DNA of 64,000 nucleotides from Brachionus koreanus (taxonomy: Eukaryota; Rotifera; Eurotatoria; Ploima; Brachionidae), in contig PJRA01000313.1 in assembly GCA_016987375.1 (NCBI GenBank), forward strand, positions 1,552,063-1,616,062, read 5' to 3'. The number at the start of each line of letters is the position of its first letter. The stretch's first letter is position 1. The notes under the pieces were generated by a model. That model did not search any database and was not told the DNA's origin. It worked only from the letters and a program-made list of their open reading frames with translations. The position numbers were made by a program, and so were the translations under genes. Shown piece after piece: positions 1 through 11,700 of this stretch.

Positions 1-111
1 ATCGAAGCCTCTATGGTACTCCGAAACAAGTCTTTTTGTCAGTGGAACTGAATAATCTAGAGAATTACGAAAGTAATTTTCAAAAAGATTGCTTAATCTG
101 TGATCAATTTT
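1..111 (-). mobile_element. Non-LTR retrotransposon, C-terminal fragment
   Basis: Read on the minus strand this stretch is open and matches the tail that follows the reverse transcriptase of the element at 3985-5435. Shared pattern: an L-x2-L/Y block, then YFR, then SVPL, then an RLV-x-EY-x2-GF block. It runs off the left edge of the window, so its 3' end is not seen. Upstream coding sequence stops at the palindromic MITE that starts at 115, which suggests the MITE or an associated rearrangement broke the copy. Coding similarity to the other copy is seen directly. Membership in a non-LTR element is inferred from that copy's RT motifs. Confidence 0.55.
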
Positions 112-114
112 ACT

Positions 115-241
115 AATAACGTAATTTTCCGAATTTAGTGACATGTCTTTAAAATAGAGTACTCTATTTTAGTGACACGCAGTTATAACATGTAAAAGAT
201 TTTTTTGTGACATGTCACTAAATTCGGATGATTACGTTATT
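115..241. mobile_element. 127-bp palindromic MITE with about 33-bp terminal inverted repeats
   Basis: The left arm begins AATAACGTAATTTTCCGAAT and continues TTAGTGACATGTC. The right arm is its near-exact reverse complement, with two or three mismatches. The left inner region also carries a perfect 20-bp palindrome, AAAATAGAGTACTCTATTTT, at about 150-169. There is no coding capacity. Flanking duplications are not clear; a T/A-rich duplication of 2-3 bp is possible. The structure is that of a non-autonomous DNA transposon (MITE). The superfamily cannot be named from the sequence. Confidence 0.7.
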
Positions 242-1199
242 TAATTTATTTTCTGCTTCATAGAATAATGATTCGGAGGTTGTTCGAATCATCAACTTTA
301 GGTTGTTCAAGTTTTAATTTAATTTTTTTATCAGATATACAACTATTAATTTTTATATAATATATTGTAGGTTAGTCTTTTAAATAACAATTTTCCTAAT
401 GTGTGTGTCAACTTGCCCGAATGATTTAATTATTTTGTTAATTTTATATAGTTTAATTTAATGTAAAAAACAAAAAGGGATCCCATCTTTTTATCAAATA
501 AATTTTTAATTTTCTTTATTATTTAAAATTATCAATATGAATTTAATTTAATTTAATTATAATCAAATAAAATATTTAATTGAATTGTTTTAACTATATA
601 TAATCATTCAGAAATGATTAAAATTATTTTTTATATTATCCTATATTTTTCATAAAACAAAATTTCTTGATAAAAAGACACAATATGTCTAGATTTTTCG
701 GATGCAAAGTCCTTTTAAGCTAGAAAAGCATCTTTTTGCTAATATAGAAAAATTTTTTAAACTCAGACCATGTCTTAAATCTATTATAAATTTAATATTA
801 CATTTGAAGCTCTTGAAAAAACTGGAGACAACTATTACAAAAAGTCAAGCTGTAAGACTTAGATTTATTTGTCAGATAAATAAATTTTTTAAAAAATTGC
901 AACACGACTAAGAAATTAAGCGATATTAAATCGAAAATATTCGAATTTAAATATAAAAGCTTAAATAAACCTGAAGAACTTCCGAAAAGTGTTAATGATT
1001 GATTTAAGTAAAGTTTAAAATAAATATAATTTTTTAAGCATTAAAATATTTTATTAAATAATTATATCATTTTAAGTCTCTTTAACTACCTATCTTGGTT
1101 ATTGTTACAATTTGAAAATCGTGAGAATACGTAGGTAAATTTATTAAACAATTCAAATACTTGTTATTTGTTGAGTTTAATGAGCCTACCCAAATCTAG
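242..1199. other. AT-rich interval, no gene recognised
   Basis: Only AT-rich sequence with simple TTTAA-type repeats around 540-560 is seen. A 69-codon open frame at 702-911 has no recognisable domain and is probably chance. The last 150 bp lead into the promoter of the chitin-binding gene. Confidence 0.4.
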
Positions 1200-1208
1200 T
1201 ATTTAAAG
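1200..1208 (+). promoter_or_regulatory. TATA-like box of the chitin-binding protein gene
   Basis: TATTTAAAG lies 62-70 bp before the start codon, which leaves room for transcription to start around 1230 and a short leader rich in A and AG. The placement fits a TATA-driven, highly expressed secretory gene. Inferred from position and motif only. Confidence 0.45.
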
Positions 1209-1269
1209 CGAAGGGTTTTCTTGTTTCTAAATCATCAAAAAGAAAAAAGAAAAATAAGAAGTAATCAAA

Positions 1270-2967
1270 ATGATAGTGTTTAATAAAAGATTGAACATTT
1301 TTGTGCTGTCTTTAATATTTGTTTCTTTGGCTGGTAAGTCTCATCAAGACTTGTGGTGGAAAAACAACCGAATAGTCAGACAAGGTTCATATGGTAACAT
1401 TCCTCAGCCACCAATAATTCCTCAACCACAGCAACCATCTGTGCCTCAAGAGCCTCAATTCGTGCCAACTGTACAAGAACAAACTATAACTGGAATCAGC
1501 TTTGATTGTTCAAATAAACCAACTGGACCAAACAAAGATAATCAATATTGTGACATTTATCATGCTTGCGTGTTTGGTAAACAGCAAAAAACCTATGGAT
1601 GTGCTCAAAATGGCGAAAGATTTTACTATGACGAATCAACTCAAAAGTGTGAATTTTCTAGCAAAAATCCATCTGGTTGTCCATCTGGTAATTATTTTAC
1701 TCCATTGACACAAACAAACAATCAAGGAAATCAACAACAAACAAACAACAATGGTTACGGAAATAATAATTACAATTACAATTCACAGCAAACAAACTTT
1801 ATGCCTCAAACAACACAACCAGTCTTTTTTACACAACCATCTATTCAATACGGAAATCAAAACAATATGGGAAATAACAATTTTCAACCAAGTGGACAAG
1901 TTGAACAAGTTGAACCATGGAAGCAATATGTAAGAGATAATGAACAATTTTCATGTGATGATAAACCAGACGGTTTTTATCCAAGCAAATGGTGTAATGT
2001 TTACTACAGATGCTTCAACAAGAATAAATTTGAATTTTTATGCGCTTTAATGCAATCTGGCGATAGATTATGGTGGAAGTATCACAGCACATCTCAATCA
2101 ATTACTCAACCACAAGCTCAATGTGAATTTCCATGTGATACTGGAAGACAATGCACAAGTCCTGGCGGAATTTTACTTGATAACGGTTCAGTTAGTGAAA
2201 GTACTTCGGAATCTCAAAGAATTTTAGACTCATGTCCAAAACCATCAAATAATAATCAACAAAATACAGGTTATGGACAAGTACCTTCAGGAAACAATAA
2301 CAACAATAATAATATCGGAAGTTATGGACAAGTACCTTCTGGAAATAATAACAACAATAATAATTTCGGAAGTTATGGTCAAGGATCATACGGTGGTAAT
2401 AATGATTTTACTAGTTATGGACAAGGATCAAGTGGAAATAACAATAATAATTTCGAAAACAATGGTGTAAATGGCCAAGTTGTTGAAGACAATTCAAATG
2501 ATTTATTCAGAATACCAGATAGTGAAAATCCTTGTCAAGGTGTCAGCGATGGTTCATTTGTTTCAAATCCGAAATACTGTAATGTATTCCATGTATGTGT
2601 TAAAGGTGTCCGAAAAGATTTCTTATGCGCAAAAGGTTCAAGTACTTATGACTTGTGGTGGAACGATGCAACAAAACAGTGCGAATGGCCATGTAAAATT
2701 CAATGTAACAAACAAATTTTCGGCTCATCTAGTTCAGCTTCTGAAGTTGCTGCAATGGATCGTAATTTGAATCCAGCATTGTGTGGAGCTGATCAAGGTA
2801 CCTCCAGTGGAAACAATGGCAATCAATTTGGTGCCTATGGAAATCAATTTACTCAACCAGCAATTCAAACTTATCCTCCTCAAACTAAACCACCACAAAC
2901 TCAACCACCTCAAACTTATCCTTCATACAATAATAATAACAATAACTATGGAGGTTATGGATTTTAA
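1270..2967 (+). CDS. Secreted protein with three chitin-binding type-2 (peritrophin-A/CBM14) domains, 565 aa
   Basis: Extracellular chitin-binding protein, probably structural in a chitinous matrix such as egg shell, jaw or gut lining. Residues 1-22 form a hydrophobic signal peptide. Three cysteine-rich CBM14-like units follow. Unit 1 has Cys 80, 94, 100, 111, 127 and 137. Unit 2 lies at about 229-295 with Cys 229, 242, 248, 258, 285, 289 and 295. Unit 3 lies at about 422-479 with Cys 422, 437, 443, 453, 471, 475 and 479. Units 2 and 3 carry a LWW motif before the last cysteines and two extra cysteines, and a lone DLWW follows the signal peptide. Linkers are Asn/Gln/Gly-rich, with a repeated YGQ-P-SG-N-run block at 335-395 and a Pro/Gln/Thr-rich C-terminus ending in GGYGF. 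It is a single exon. The ATG is preceded by AAA and is the first Met before the signal peptide. I assign the family with confidence; the tissue role is inference. Confidence 0.9.
   Translation: MIVFNKRLNIFVLSLIFVSLAGKSHQDLWWKNNRIVRQGSYGNIPQPPIIPQPQQPSVPQEPQFVPTVQEQTITGISFDCSNKPTGPNKDNQYCDIYHACVFGKQQKTYGCAQNGERFYYDESTQKCEFSSKNPSGCPSGNYFTPLTQTNNQGNQQQTNNNGYGNNNYNYNSQQTNFMPQTTQPVFFTQPSIQYGNQNNMGNNNFQPSGQVEQVEPWKQYVRDNEQFSCDDKPDGFYPSKWCNVYYRCFNKNKFEFLCALMQSGDRLWWKYHSTSQSITQPQAQCEFPCDTGRQCTSPGGILLDNGSVSESTSESQRILDSCPKPSNNNQQNTGYGQVPSGNNNNNNNIGSYGQVPSGNNNNNNNFGSYGQGSYGGNNDFTSYGQGSSGNNNNNFENNGVNGQVVEDNSNDLFRIPDSENPCQGVSDGSFVSNPKYCNVFHVCVKGVRKDFLCAKGSSTYDLWWNDATKQCEWPCKIQCNKQIFGSSSSASEVAAMDRNLNPALCGADQGTSSGNNGNQFGAYGNQFTQPAIQTYPPQTKPPQTQPPQTYPSYNNNNNNYGGYGF
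2272..2454 (+). repeat. Coding tandem repeat (Tyr-Gly-Gln / poly-Asn units)
   Basis: Two nearly identical units of about 20 codons (SYGQVPSG followed by a run of Asn) and two degenerate ones lie back to back in the linker between chitin-binding domains 2 and 3. The AAT/AAC runs make this segment prone to length variation between alleles. Confidence 0.75.
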
Positions 2968-3984
2968 ACTTTCATTTTTATTTTAATCATTAATATCTAA
3001 CGCTTTACCTTAAAAAATGGCATAAATTGAATAAAAATTGAATTATTAATAAGATATAAATTTTTGTTCACATTTTGTATTTTTGCTTTAAAATAGCTCG
3101 GCAATTTTTAAATAAATTTAAGCTTTTTAATATTTTTCTGTTTCAGTGTCTATCCGCCTTATTCAATTAATTATTTTTGTATTACTAAATTATACATTTT
3201 AGAATAAGACCATTTCCAAATATTCTGCTCTTTGCTTCAACCAATTTTATTTAATCATTGTTTTATTGTTTAATGTAATTTATCTAGTATAAATTTATTT
3301 TGTTTTATTTAAAAATCATCTATAAACAACTAGTAGAATAAAAAATTTTTATGAGATTTTCAGAATCACATTTTCCTCAAATACATAATTCTTTTTTTCC
3401 TTTATCAATACTGGTAATTGAACAACTTCTAACCTTCTAACCTTTAAAATAAAAAATAATCAATATAATTTTTTTTCAACTTTTATTATAAATAATTGTG
3501 TAATTTTTTTAGCTATCAGTTGCAGCTCTTTACTTCACTTTCTTAGTAATTAAATAGGTTATAGTTTTTGCTAACGGATTGGCAAGTTCTTTTAGCTTTT
3601 AATATAATTAATTAAGTGATTACTAAAATATGACAATTACTTAATTCACTAATGAATAAAGAATATTTTTATGTTTATGTTTCCATAGATAAAAAGAATT
3701 CAATAACTTTAAAGATGATACCACCACTGTATTTGCCAGTTCTTGTTAAAAAATCATAAAATGTTTTTAAACTCAAATGAAAACTTGTATATTTCAACAA
3801 TAATGAATTCAGAACTTTCAAACAGTATATTCTAATCAGTAACTTACCTGTGTTATCTCTGAAATTATCAAGCTATAAAATGCTAGCTGTCAAACTCTAA
3901 AAAAGTTCAAATTTTAGACTAAAAATAAAGTTAAATAAAATAACAAAAAAAAAGTAAAATAAAAATAAGATACGTTAATAAATA
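2968..3984. other. 3' flank of the chitin-binding gene, no further gene
   Basis: A polyadenylation signal AATAAA is at 3030-3035, 63 bp after the stop. The remainder is AT-rich with no supportable open frame on either strand. Confidence 0.5.
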
Positions 3985-5435
3985 GAAGAAATAAAATTAA
4001 AATTTAATAAATTTAGACAGATAGTTACAGAAAACATATTTTTAAATGTTTAATGGCTCAGGAAAAAAGGAAATGGTAAGGATATGGTGGTTATTCGATA
4101 TATCCTGATTCAAAGCTTGCCTTATATTCTTCCATAAGTCTAATAACCAATGGAACAGAAGACTCATTGCTGCCGTGCTATTTCTTTCACTCAACTCACA
4201 AAGTCGAATTGTAAAAATTAACATTTTGAGTTGATAAATCTCATGATGTAAAATATTGGAAGGAGTATCATATTTTAGTTTTAGCTGAATTTTGAATAGT
4301 TGTCTTCTGATATTAGTTTCTGTTAAGACATGGAAAGGAATAATCGAAGATAGATCCAATAAAGTAAAAATAATATAAGTTAAAAAATAGAGAAATATTA
4401 AAATTAAAATTAGATAAATTAAGATAAGAGTAACAGGATATATTTTTATAAATTTGATGATTCAGGAAAAAAAGAGGAAATAGTAAGGTAGCAATTACAG
4501 AATGGAGTTGGGTAATCGATATTTCTTGATTCGAAACCTTTGTTATATTCTTCCACCAGTCTGACAACTAGTGGAACAGAGTGGCTCAGTCCTGCCCTAA
4601 AATATCTCTCACTCAACTCAAAGAGTCGATTTGAAACTGTTAGTAGTTTAAGTTTATTGAAGGCCTCTTGGTGTATAATATTGGAGGGGTATCATATTTA
4701 AGCTTCAAAATAGATCGAACTGCTGAATTTTGAATAACTTGTAATCAAGACGATCAAGACTGATTTAAATTTTGTTTTTTTCTCAAAGATCATGTAACAT
4801 GACTTTTCAGTATAAATTTTAATTTTCCATTTGAAAAGCGATTTTTCAACTTCTTTTAAGTATTTATTGATTTTTTGAAAGTAAAAAAAAATAGCCAAAT
4901 CATCTGCAAAAAGGAGAGAGTATTAACAGTTTGTTTTTTTTTTTTGGAATGTCATTTATAAAAAACTGAAAAGAAGTGGACTAATTAATGACCCTTGTGG
5001 AACTCCTGCTATTATAGAGTATTGATCACTTAAATGACCATTTAAATTTACTCTAAAAGTTCTTAAATGTGTAAACGATCTTATCCAATAAATAAGATAA
5101 GGGGGTAGATTAGTTCTAATTAGCTTGTAGATAAGTCCTTCGTGCCAAACTTTATCAAAAGCTTTAGAAATGTCAAAATACAGACAACAACTTTTTTTCT
5201 TTCTATTAAAAGACTCTACTACCTTTCTCTCTCTTTTTGAAAATAAAGATTGTCTGCAGTGCGTCTTTGTTTTCTAAATACTGATTGCTCATTTATAAGT
5301 AATTTGTTGTTCTCAAGAAAATTATATATTCTGGTGTAAATAATTCGTTCAAGTAACTTTCCAAGACAACTTGTCATACTAATAGAAAGGTAATTTTTAG
5401 GATCTTCACTATGAAATCTTAACTCATTTTAACCT
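3985..5435 (-). mobile_element. Decayed non-LTR retrotransposon with reverse transcriptase remnant
   Basis: The minus strand encodes a broken non-LTR reverse transcriptase. The motifs are in order: an N-terminal block ending SMTSCLGKLLERII, motif A FDISKAFDKVWH, motif B GVPQGS (4989-5006) followed by SPLLF, and motif C FADD (4899-4910). The frame is lost at least twice: a stop and frameshift near 5220, and another before motif C where an A-rich run follows the SPLLF block. A C-terminal tail follows and is present twice (see the repeat entry). No intact endonuclease domain is visible. The motif spacing fits the jockey/CR1-like side of non-LTR elements, but I cannot place the clade. It is an inactive fossil. 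Confidence 0.85.
4042..4745 (-). repeat. Diverged direct duplication of the retrotransposon tail (offset about 405-425 bp)
   Basis: About 4042-4320 and about 4455-4745 are two related copies in the same orientation, alignable over roughly 280 bp with small indels. Each encodes the same end: a YDTPSNIL-like block, an LCELSER-like block, a WLL/VRLVEEY-like block and a terminal FFPE-x-LNI. The lower copy may be an independent 5'-truncated insertion or a tandem duplication. The divergence between copies argues for either an old event or two source elements. Confidence 0.7.
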
Positions 5436-5798
5436 AAAAAAAATTCTCTACAAAATGTTGTACAAAACTCGCAACACCTAAGTGTGCAGTGACTTGTGTT
5501 AAATAAGTTTTAGTTTGTGGAAGACAGTTTTTTAATGGCTAGTAAATCCTTTTTTTGTTCTTCAACAAATTATTTATTAATTTAAATTTGAATTTCTAAT
5601 TAAATTAAATGTAAATAAATTGCATGAAAATATTTTTTAAATTTTATTTACTTTGTTTTTGAAAATATTTAACGATTTTAAAAATATAAAAGAAAATATA
5701 TAAAAACAATAAAATGATTATTTAAAAATTCAATAAAATATTTTTCTAATTTGATTTAATTCTTTTCTTTTTATTTTATTTTTTTTTAAACTAAAAAT

Positions 5799-8700
5799 TT
5801 AAACTTGCAATAAAAGAGCAACACCACCAAGTACCCATTTGGCCGGTTTTTCCTTTGTTTTAAGGTTAAAAGTCCAGACAAAAGTTGGTCCTCTCATTTT
5901 AGTCTTATAAACCGGACATTCATAAATATTTTTGGTCTCTCTTCGATCAAGGGGTATAGCTTTAATAAATATAACTGGCATTAGAGGCGTTAGCTCTTTT
6001 AATTTCGATTCGGCAATTTGACTTGTCTGCACATCCCATCTAGCTCCTTCCATATACAGACCGGTAACATAAGCTCCTTCTCTGGGCGCTCCTCCGAGCT
6101 CTTCGCGACTCTTTTTGGTCACGTCTACACTCAAACACATTTTGTCCAGAGGCCATTCGTTCTTACGAGCAGTGGTCTGCATAATAGCGGTCAAAAACGA
6201 CTGCGGGTTGAACAGACCGCCAAGCCAAATGGCCGACGGCAATTGAAAGTCTCCAGTCCAGCTCTCTAGTTCTTTTATACGCTGCAACAAATCAACATAC
6301 CAAATACCCAATGGAAACATGGAAGGATAGGCTCGTTTGGTCCACGAAGCAGGCACTTGATCGAGGAAAAGAGATTCTTGCAATGACTCCATTTCAGGCG
6401 TGATTGTCAACTCGCCTTTTAGACCCAAATTAAGTTCTTTGAGCGATCGTCTTATTTCTCTAGTTAGAAAATTCATACGTTCACATTCTTGTATGGCAAC
6501 CACTGTGTATGGTGTTTTCTCTTCTGTCTTGGCCATCAACTCTCTGACCAAAAATTCATCGGGCAATTTTTCCATAATATCGTCTAATTTTTGCTTGATT
6601 TTTTCCTCGCGTGTTTGTCCTGCCTCGCCAGCTCCGCCAGCAGCGGCGTCTCTGGGCTGCAATTCCAACACAGTTCGGAACAAGTTCTCCGAAGTAGTGG
6701 TCAAAAAGTCGATCTCGGCATTCGGATGAAGGCCGTACAAATATGGACTCTCGGGTGGCAAATTCTCATCTATATAATTATGGTAGCCTTTGTAGTCGCT
6801 GCTCGGCGGTATGGGAAAACCGGGCGCCAAATTCAGCTCGCCATCGAACATATTTGGATTCATGTACTCTTCTAAATAAACTCTACACAATCTACGATCC
6901 CAATCGTCTGTTATATGACCACCATACATAATCTCACCAAATAGATAGCGCAAATTTTCCCATGGCACCTTGGCATTCGTTTCCAAATAATTGTACAACA
7001 CATTCACACTAATAGTCAAGTCTCCATTGTTAAATGGATAATTTCTATTCCATCCTTGAGCGCCAAACTTACGTCGCTCAGCAACCACTGCATGAAAATA
7101 GCACAAAGCGAACAATATTGATTTAAATTCGGTCTCTTTGGCACACATTTCCATAGTATCCTGGTTAAAATTGTCCAAGGCTTTGTGAAGATTGGCCTGC
7201 ATACCAGTAGGCGGCTCGTTTGTAATTTTAATAGCTGTTTCGAGTATACCTTGTGGTATTATGTGAGCCGACGGATCGCCGGCCGGCTCAGCAGATATGA
7301 ACATACGGAAATTTTCATGGCCAGTTTCGCCATGAATTTCGAGCATTTTTTCCAATGTTGACAACCACTTGCTGACTAAATGAACATTTTGAAGCACAAC
7401 CCAGTGTCCTTCTTTGGCAGCCACTTCCATTGCCTGTTCGGCAACAATTTCTTGACCTTGTCCGAGAGAAATGTTGTGAAAATTTTTGTTGTCCATGGTG
7501 TAGCCGAGCTTTTTGCCAATGGCCTCGACATCCTTGAGCGGATCGACGCCCGGACTTAGAATGAAAAAGACCGGTGTTGACGTTGTAGTTTCCTCGTATG
7601 ACTTGGAAAATTCAACTGCTCGATTTTCTGTGTACTTGCGGCCCAATTTTTCTTCCACAAACAAACTCAATGCATACAACATACGGTCCGGTCTAAGCGC
7701 TCTCATCATGCACAATTTTTGCAGTGAATTTTTGTTCTTCCACTCTTGAGGAAATTTCTCCTTTTCGGGACACTCGGACTCGACGAATTTCTTCCATCGT
7801 TTGGCCGAGCCTTCAATATCTCGGTCCAAATTGGTGAATTCGCTCATGGACGACAAAGCTTTGATGCCACCCCACGAGTTATCATTCAAAAAGTCGACTG
7901 GCGATGTTACATTGCTTTGTATGGGGAAGCGAAGCAAAAACTCCAGCTCTTTGGGATCGATTTCTTTGTTAGTGGACAATATTTGAAACACCATTTGACT
8001 GGTAAATATTAGCTTGTGCTGTTCGAATAGACCACGAGTTGTGTATATGAAAGACGAGTATGTAATCGAGTCAATTAGATTGATGACTCGTTGCTTGATT
8101 TCTTCGGCCGGCTCGGCTCGTTCAATCGCCTTTGAGAATACAACTTTGAATGCTTTTAGCGAAAATTGATACATTGGATTTATTTTGCACAAATCGTTCA
8201 TTATAAAATAGATTAGAGATGCTCGAGCGGCCGCTGGTCTGTAAAATTCTCGAGCTTCGTCTATTTTTTTTGATGTCACAATTGCTTCTTTAACTTTTTC
8301 CTCGATGCCCATCGCTGTTGTTTTAGTATTTTCCAAATTTTCGACAAGTTCAACATCACCCAAAAAATTTCCCTCGGCTGCACTAAGTCTGGCCAACAGC
8401 GAATCTTCCAATTGTTTCAATGTAATTTTGTATTGATTATTCTCGCGTGTCAATTCCAATTTTAGTTTTTCCAAATCAGGTCTCTCTTTGGCAACTACAT
8501 CGGCCAATATTTGATCTTCTAAGCCATCACGTGTCACAGTAAAATTAATCAGAGTGGTCTGTGCTTGCATTTCTGGTTTATAGTGCGGATTGGCTAGTTT
8601 TGTTTGTAGAATAAGCTTAAACGACGGATTATATTCGACTTCTTTGTCACCAATTTTGATAGCTTTGCCTTTCTTGATTGTGTTTCGACCAAGCAATGGG

Positions 8701-11700
8701 TCAAGAACAGCTTCAATGGTTTCTTCTATATTTTCAATTAGCAAAGTATCGCCAGAAGCCAATGCTTGCTCAATTTTATCCAAATAGCCCTTTTGTCCCA
8801 GTCTAATAACCTTCAAGTTTTCACCATACTTGGTCTTGATCCATTTGATGCCTTGGAGTTGCGGATCGATCATGAGCGGCCATCGGTCACAATTGGTCAA
8901 TATGGTGGCGTTTTCTATGCTCATTTGATCGCCTGGCAAGCCTTCATTGTTCCATTGAGCCACGTCGGCATCATCAACCAACATTGAAATAACTTTAAGA
9001 TCTTGAGTGGTCAATATGGCTGGTTTAACACTCGACATGTAAGGCACCCATAATTTTTCCATTAGCTCAACTCTATACTGTTTGGTAAAACATCCCATGT
9101 AGGATATAAACGCTGTTATCAATAGAACATTGCCGGGCAAGCATTCTTCTTGTTCGCGGAAGTTTTTAACTGTTTCGCCCCAACGCTCATTTTCCGATGA
9201 TAGACCACCCACAAGTCGATTGGCCAAGTTAATTGTATACGCTGTTTGTTGAGCTTCTTGTTCACACTTTTGCTTAGCAGCAGCAGCCGCATCAAATTCA
9301 TCTGTTAATACCTTTAATTGAGCCTGTAGATCGGACACTTTTTTTTCCACAGCAGCTAGTTTGTCTTTGGCAGCTTGTAGCTCGGCATTTGCCTTCTGAA
9401 GAGCAAGTCGTTTGGGCGCTACATCACAATATACTTCGTAATACTTGAGTATATTAAGTACCCATGAGCATAGACCGGCAGCAGCCAGCGATTGTGATTT
9501 CACTTGATCGGGATCAAACAGTTTCTCTTTGATGTATTGTTGCACTTCTCTACGACAATTTTCGTGTATATTATCCTTGTCGTATGTTTTCAAGTCGACT
9601 AGAAATTTGTCCACATTTCCCATCATAGCTTTGGCGGACTTCCACGATCTGTCCTTGGGAACTTTGCCACCAGGAGCCATTAGAACAAGCACGGCTGAGC
9701 TGACTAGAATTACGGCCGGTGGCGGATTGGCAAAAGATTTCATCTCTGTTAAATTTGTTTTGTCCAGTGTGTCCAAAGCTTTTTGAGCGGCCTCCAACGC
9801 CGGCAACGCTTTGGCCAAGTCTCTCTCACAATCCTCCTGCTTTTTACCGACCTCAATACTTATTACAGACACTTTAGCTTGTTCTTCATCAGCAATTGCT
9901 TTTTCTTTGCTAACTTTTTCTGTTTCAGTGCTCACAATTTTAATCAATTTATCAGCATCTTCATTTTTTTGCTTTACTTCTACTTCCTGAGCAGCCAATT
10001 TGTCCTTTAAATCATCAACTTGTTTCGATGTTGACTTAAGTTTAACCAAGCCATTTTCCAAGCGAACTATTTTATCTTGTAGCTCTTTGTACTTTAAATT
10101 GAGCAAACGTTTGTACAATGAAATCTGTTCCAAAAATGATTTTGGAGTTGTGTAATTGTAGCGTTTATCATTTTGTAGATAAACTACACTCATGTCATTG
10201 ACACTCTTGTGCACAAATGCCATAAATTTTGCCACACTTTCCTTGAATTCATCGGGCAGGAGGTCGATGTCGGCCAAAAATCGCCTAGCTACGGACTGCA
10301 GGGCTTCTTCAGGCCACTCGTGGAACCAGTCAATGTTTGTGCAATTGATAATGGCCGGAAATTTGCGTCCACGCACTCTCAACGTGGAACCAACTGGCGA
10401 AAAGCAGAGAACAACCTTTAAAAGACGGCGCACTTTGTCTATAAAATATTTCCAACAATTGTCACGTGAGTCATCTATGCCAAGACTTTTGACTTCGTTG
10501 CGCATCGATGCTATTATATCCTCGATTTGCTCGTCTGGAAACAAGCCCGGTATTTCACCTGATGCCAACAGATCATTAATAAGAACCAGAAATTTTTCGT
10601 CAGCTACTTGAGCGTCGGTCATTAGGAATACAACTCCAATGTTCTTTTGACCAGCTTTTACATACAATTGAGATATATCTGTCTTGAGATCTACTATTGA
10701 ATATCCTTTGCGCAACGTTACTTGAAACACTTCCAATGAGCTTATTGAAGCAGCCAAACGACTAAGACTTTGTTTGCCAGAGCCTCCCACACCGATCAAT
10801 AGAGCATTGCCTCTAGGTGACTCGAGTATTCGGTTTATGCGGCATATGTGCATCATAGCGTCCTCGAATAGCACCAAATTCATGGCAGCATTTAGCTCAT
10901 TGTAGTTTTCCAAGGCATCAGTGAGAAGCTTGTTCAAAGATGACCAGCCTTCAATTGGTGCGTACTTTGGATCGCCGACACCTTGCGCAAAATGACAATA
11001 GATATTCGGTTGTTTGAAACAGTCCTCCTCATTTATGTCTTCAAGTGTTTTTTTAATAATGTCTCTTTGTATTTTGCCAAATAATTGAATGTCTTCCTTG
11101 TCGACAAGTTTGTCACAATAGACGCGCTCAGATTCGTGCAAAAATAGCCTTACCAATTCGTTCGAGGTTTTTATAACGTCTGGTTTGGCAAATAGTATAC
11201 ACTGGAATATATTGGATAAATCTCTTAAGTTAAATATATAGTGAAATTTGATAGCAGTCGGTAGAAAAGATGAGGTGACTCTTTGATGAAGAGCTAGAGC
11301 TGCATTGACCAAATTTAGCGAGTACTTGGTTACTTGTGGTGCAAAGCCAGTGGATAAGTATTGATGCAAAATACTGTTGTAGATGGTTTGTAGGGCTTCG
11401 TTGCCTGGGAATGATACGGCAAAAACCGAAAAGTGACGTTGCAAACGCGGATCTATGGTAAAACTACCTGCTGTCGGGTTCATGCATGACACATACTGGC
11501 AATTGTTAATTTCTTTTAAAGATAATTTTTGTCTGTCATACCAGTGTTTGTAGTCTAAATGCTGTCTGAGAAGTGTGTGCGGTTGGACAGTGCCGTACGC
11601 ATCTACTTCAGGCATATTCATATCGTCAATGAAGTAAACAAGACGTTTGGCTCCTGGCGGACCGTAGTTACGTCCAGCCTTTTTCTCCAAAGGTTTTTCC

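Noticed and set aside
265..295. GTTGTTCGAATCATC resembling a tRNA B box
   Set aside because: No A box, acceptor stem or anticodon arm can be drawn around it.
702..911. 69-codon plus-strand frame
   Set aside because: Lys/Leu/Phe-rich translation typical of AT-rich DNA, with no recognisable family and no splice-linked neighbour.
6018..10611. Many plus-strand frames of 60-139 codons opposite the dynein motor exon
   Set aside because: They are shadows of the coding strand. They have no start context, domains or conservation pattern, and the minus-strand frame is unambiguous.
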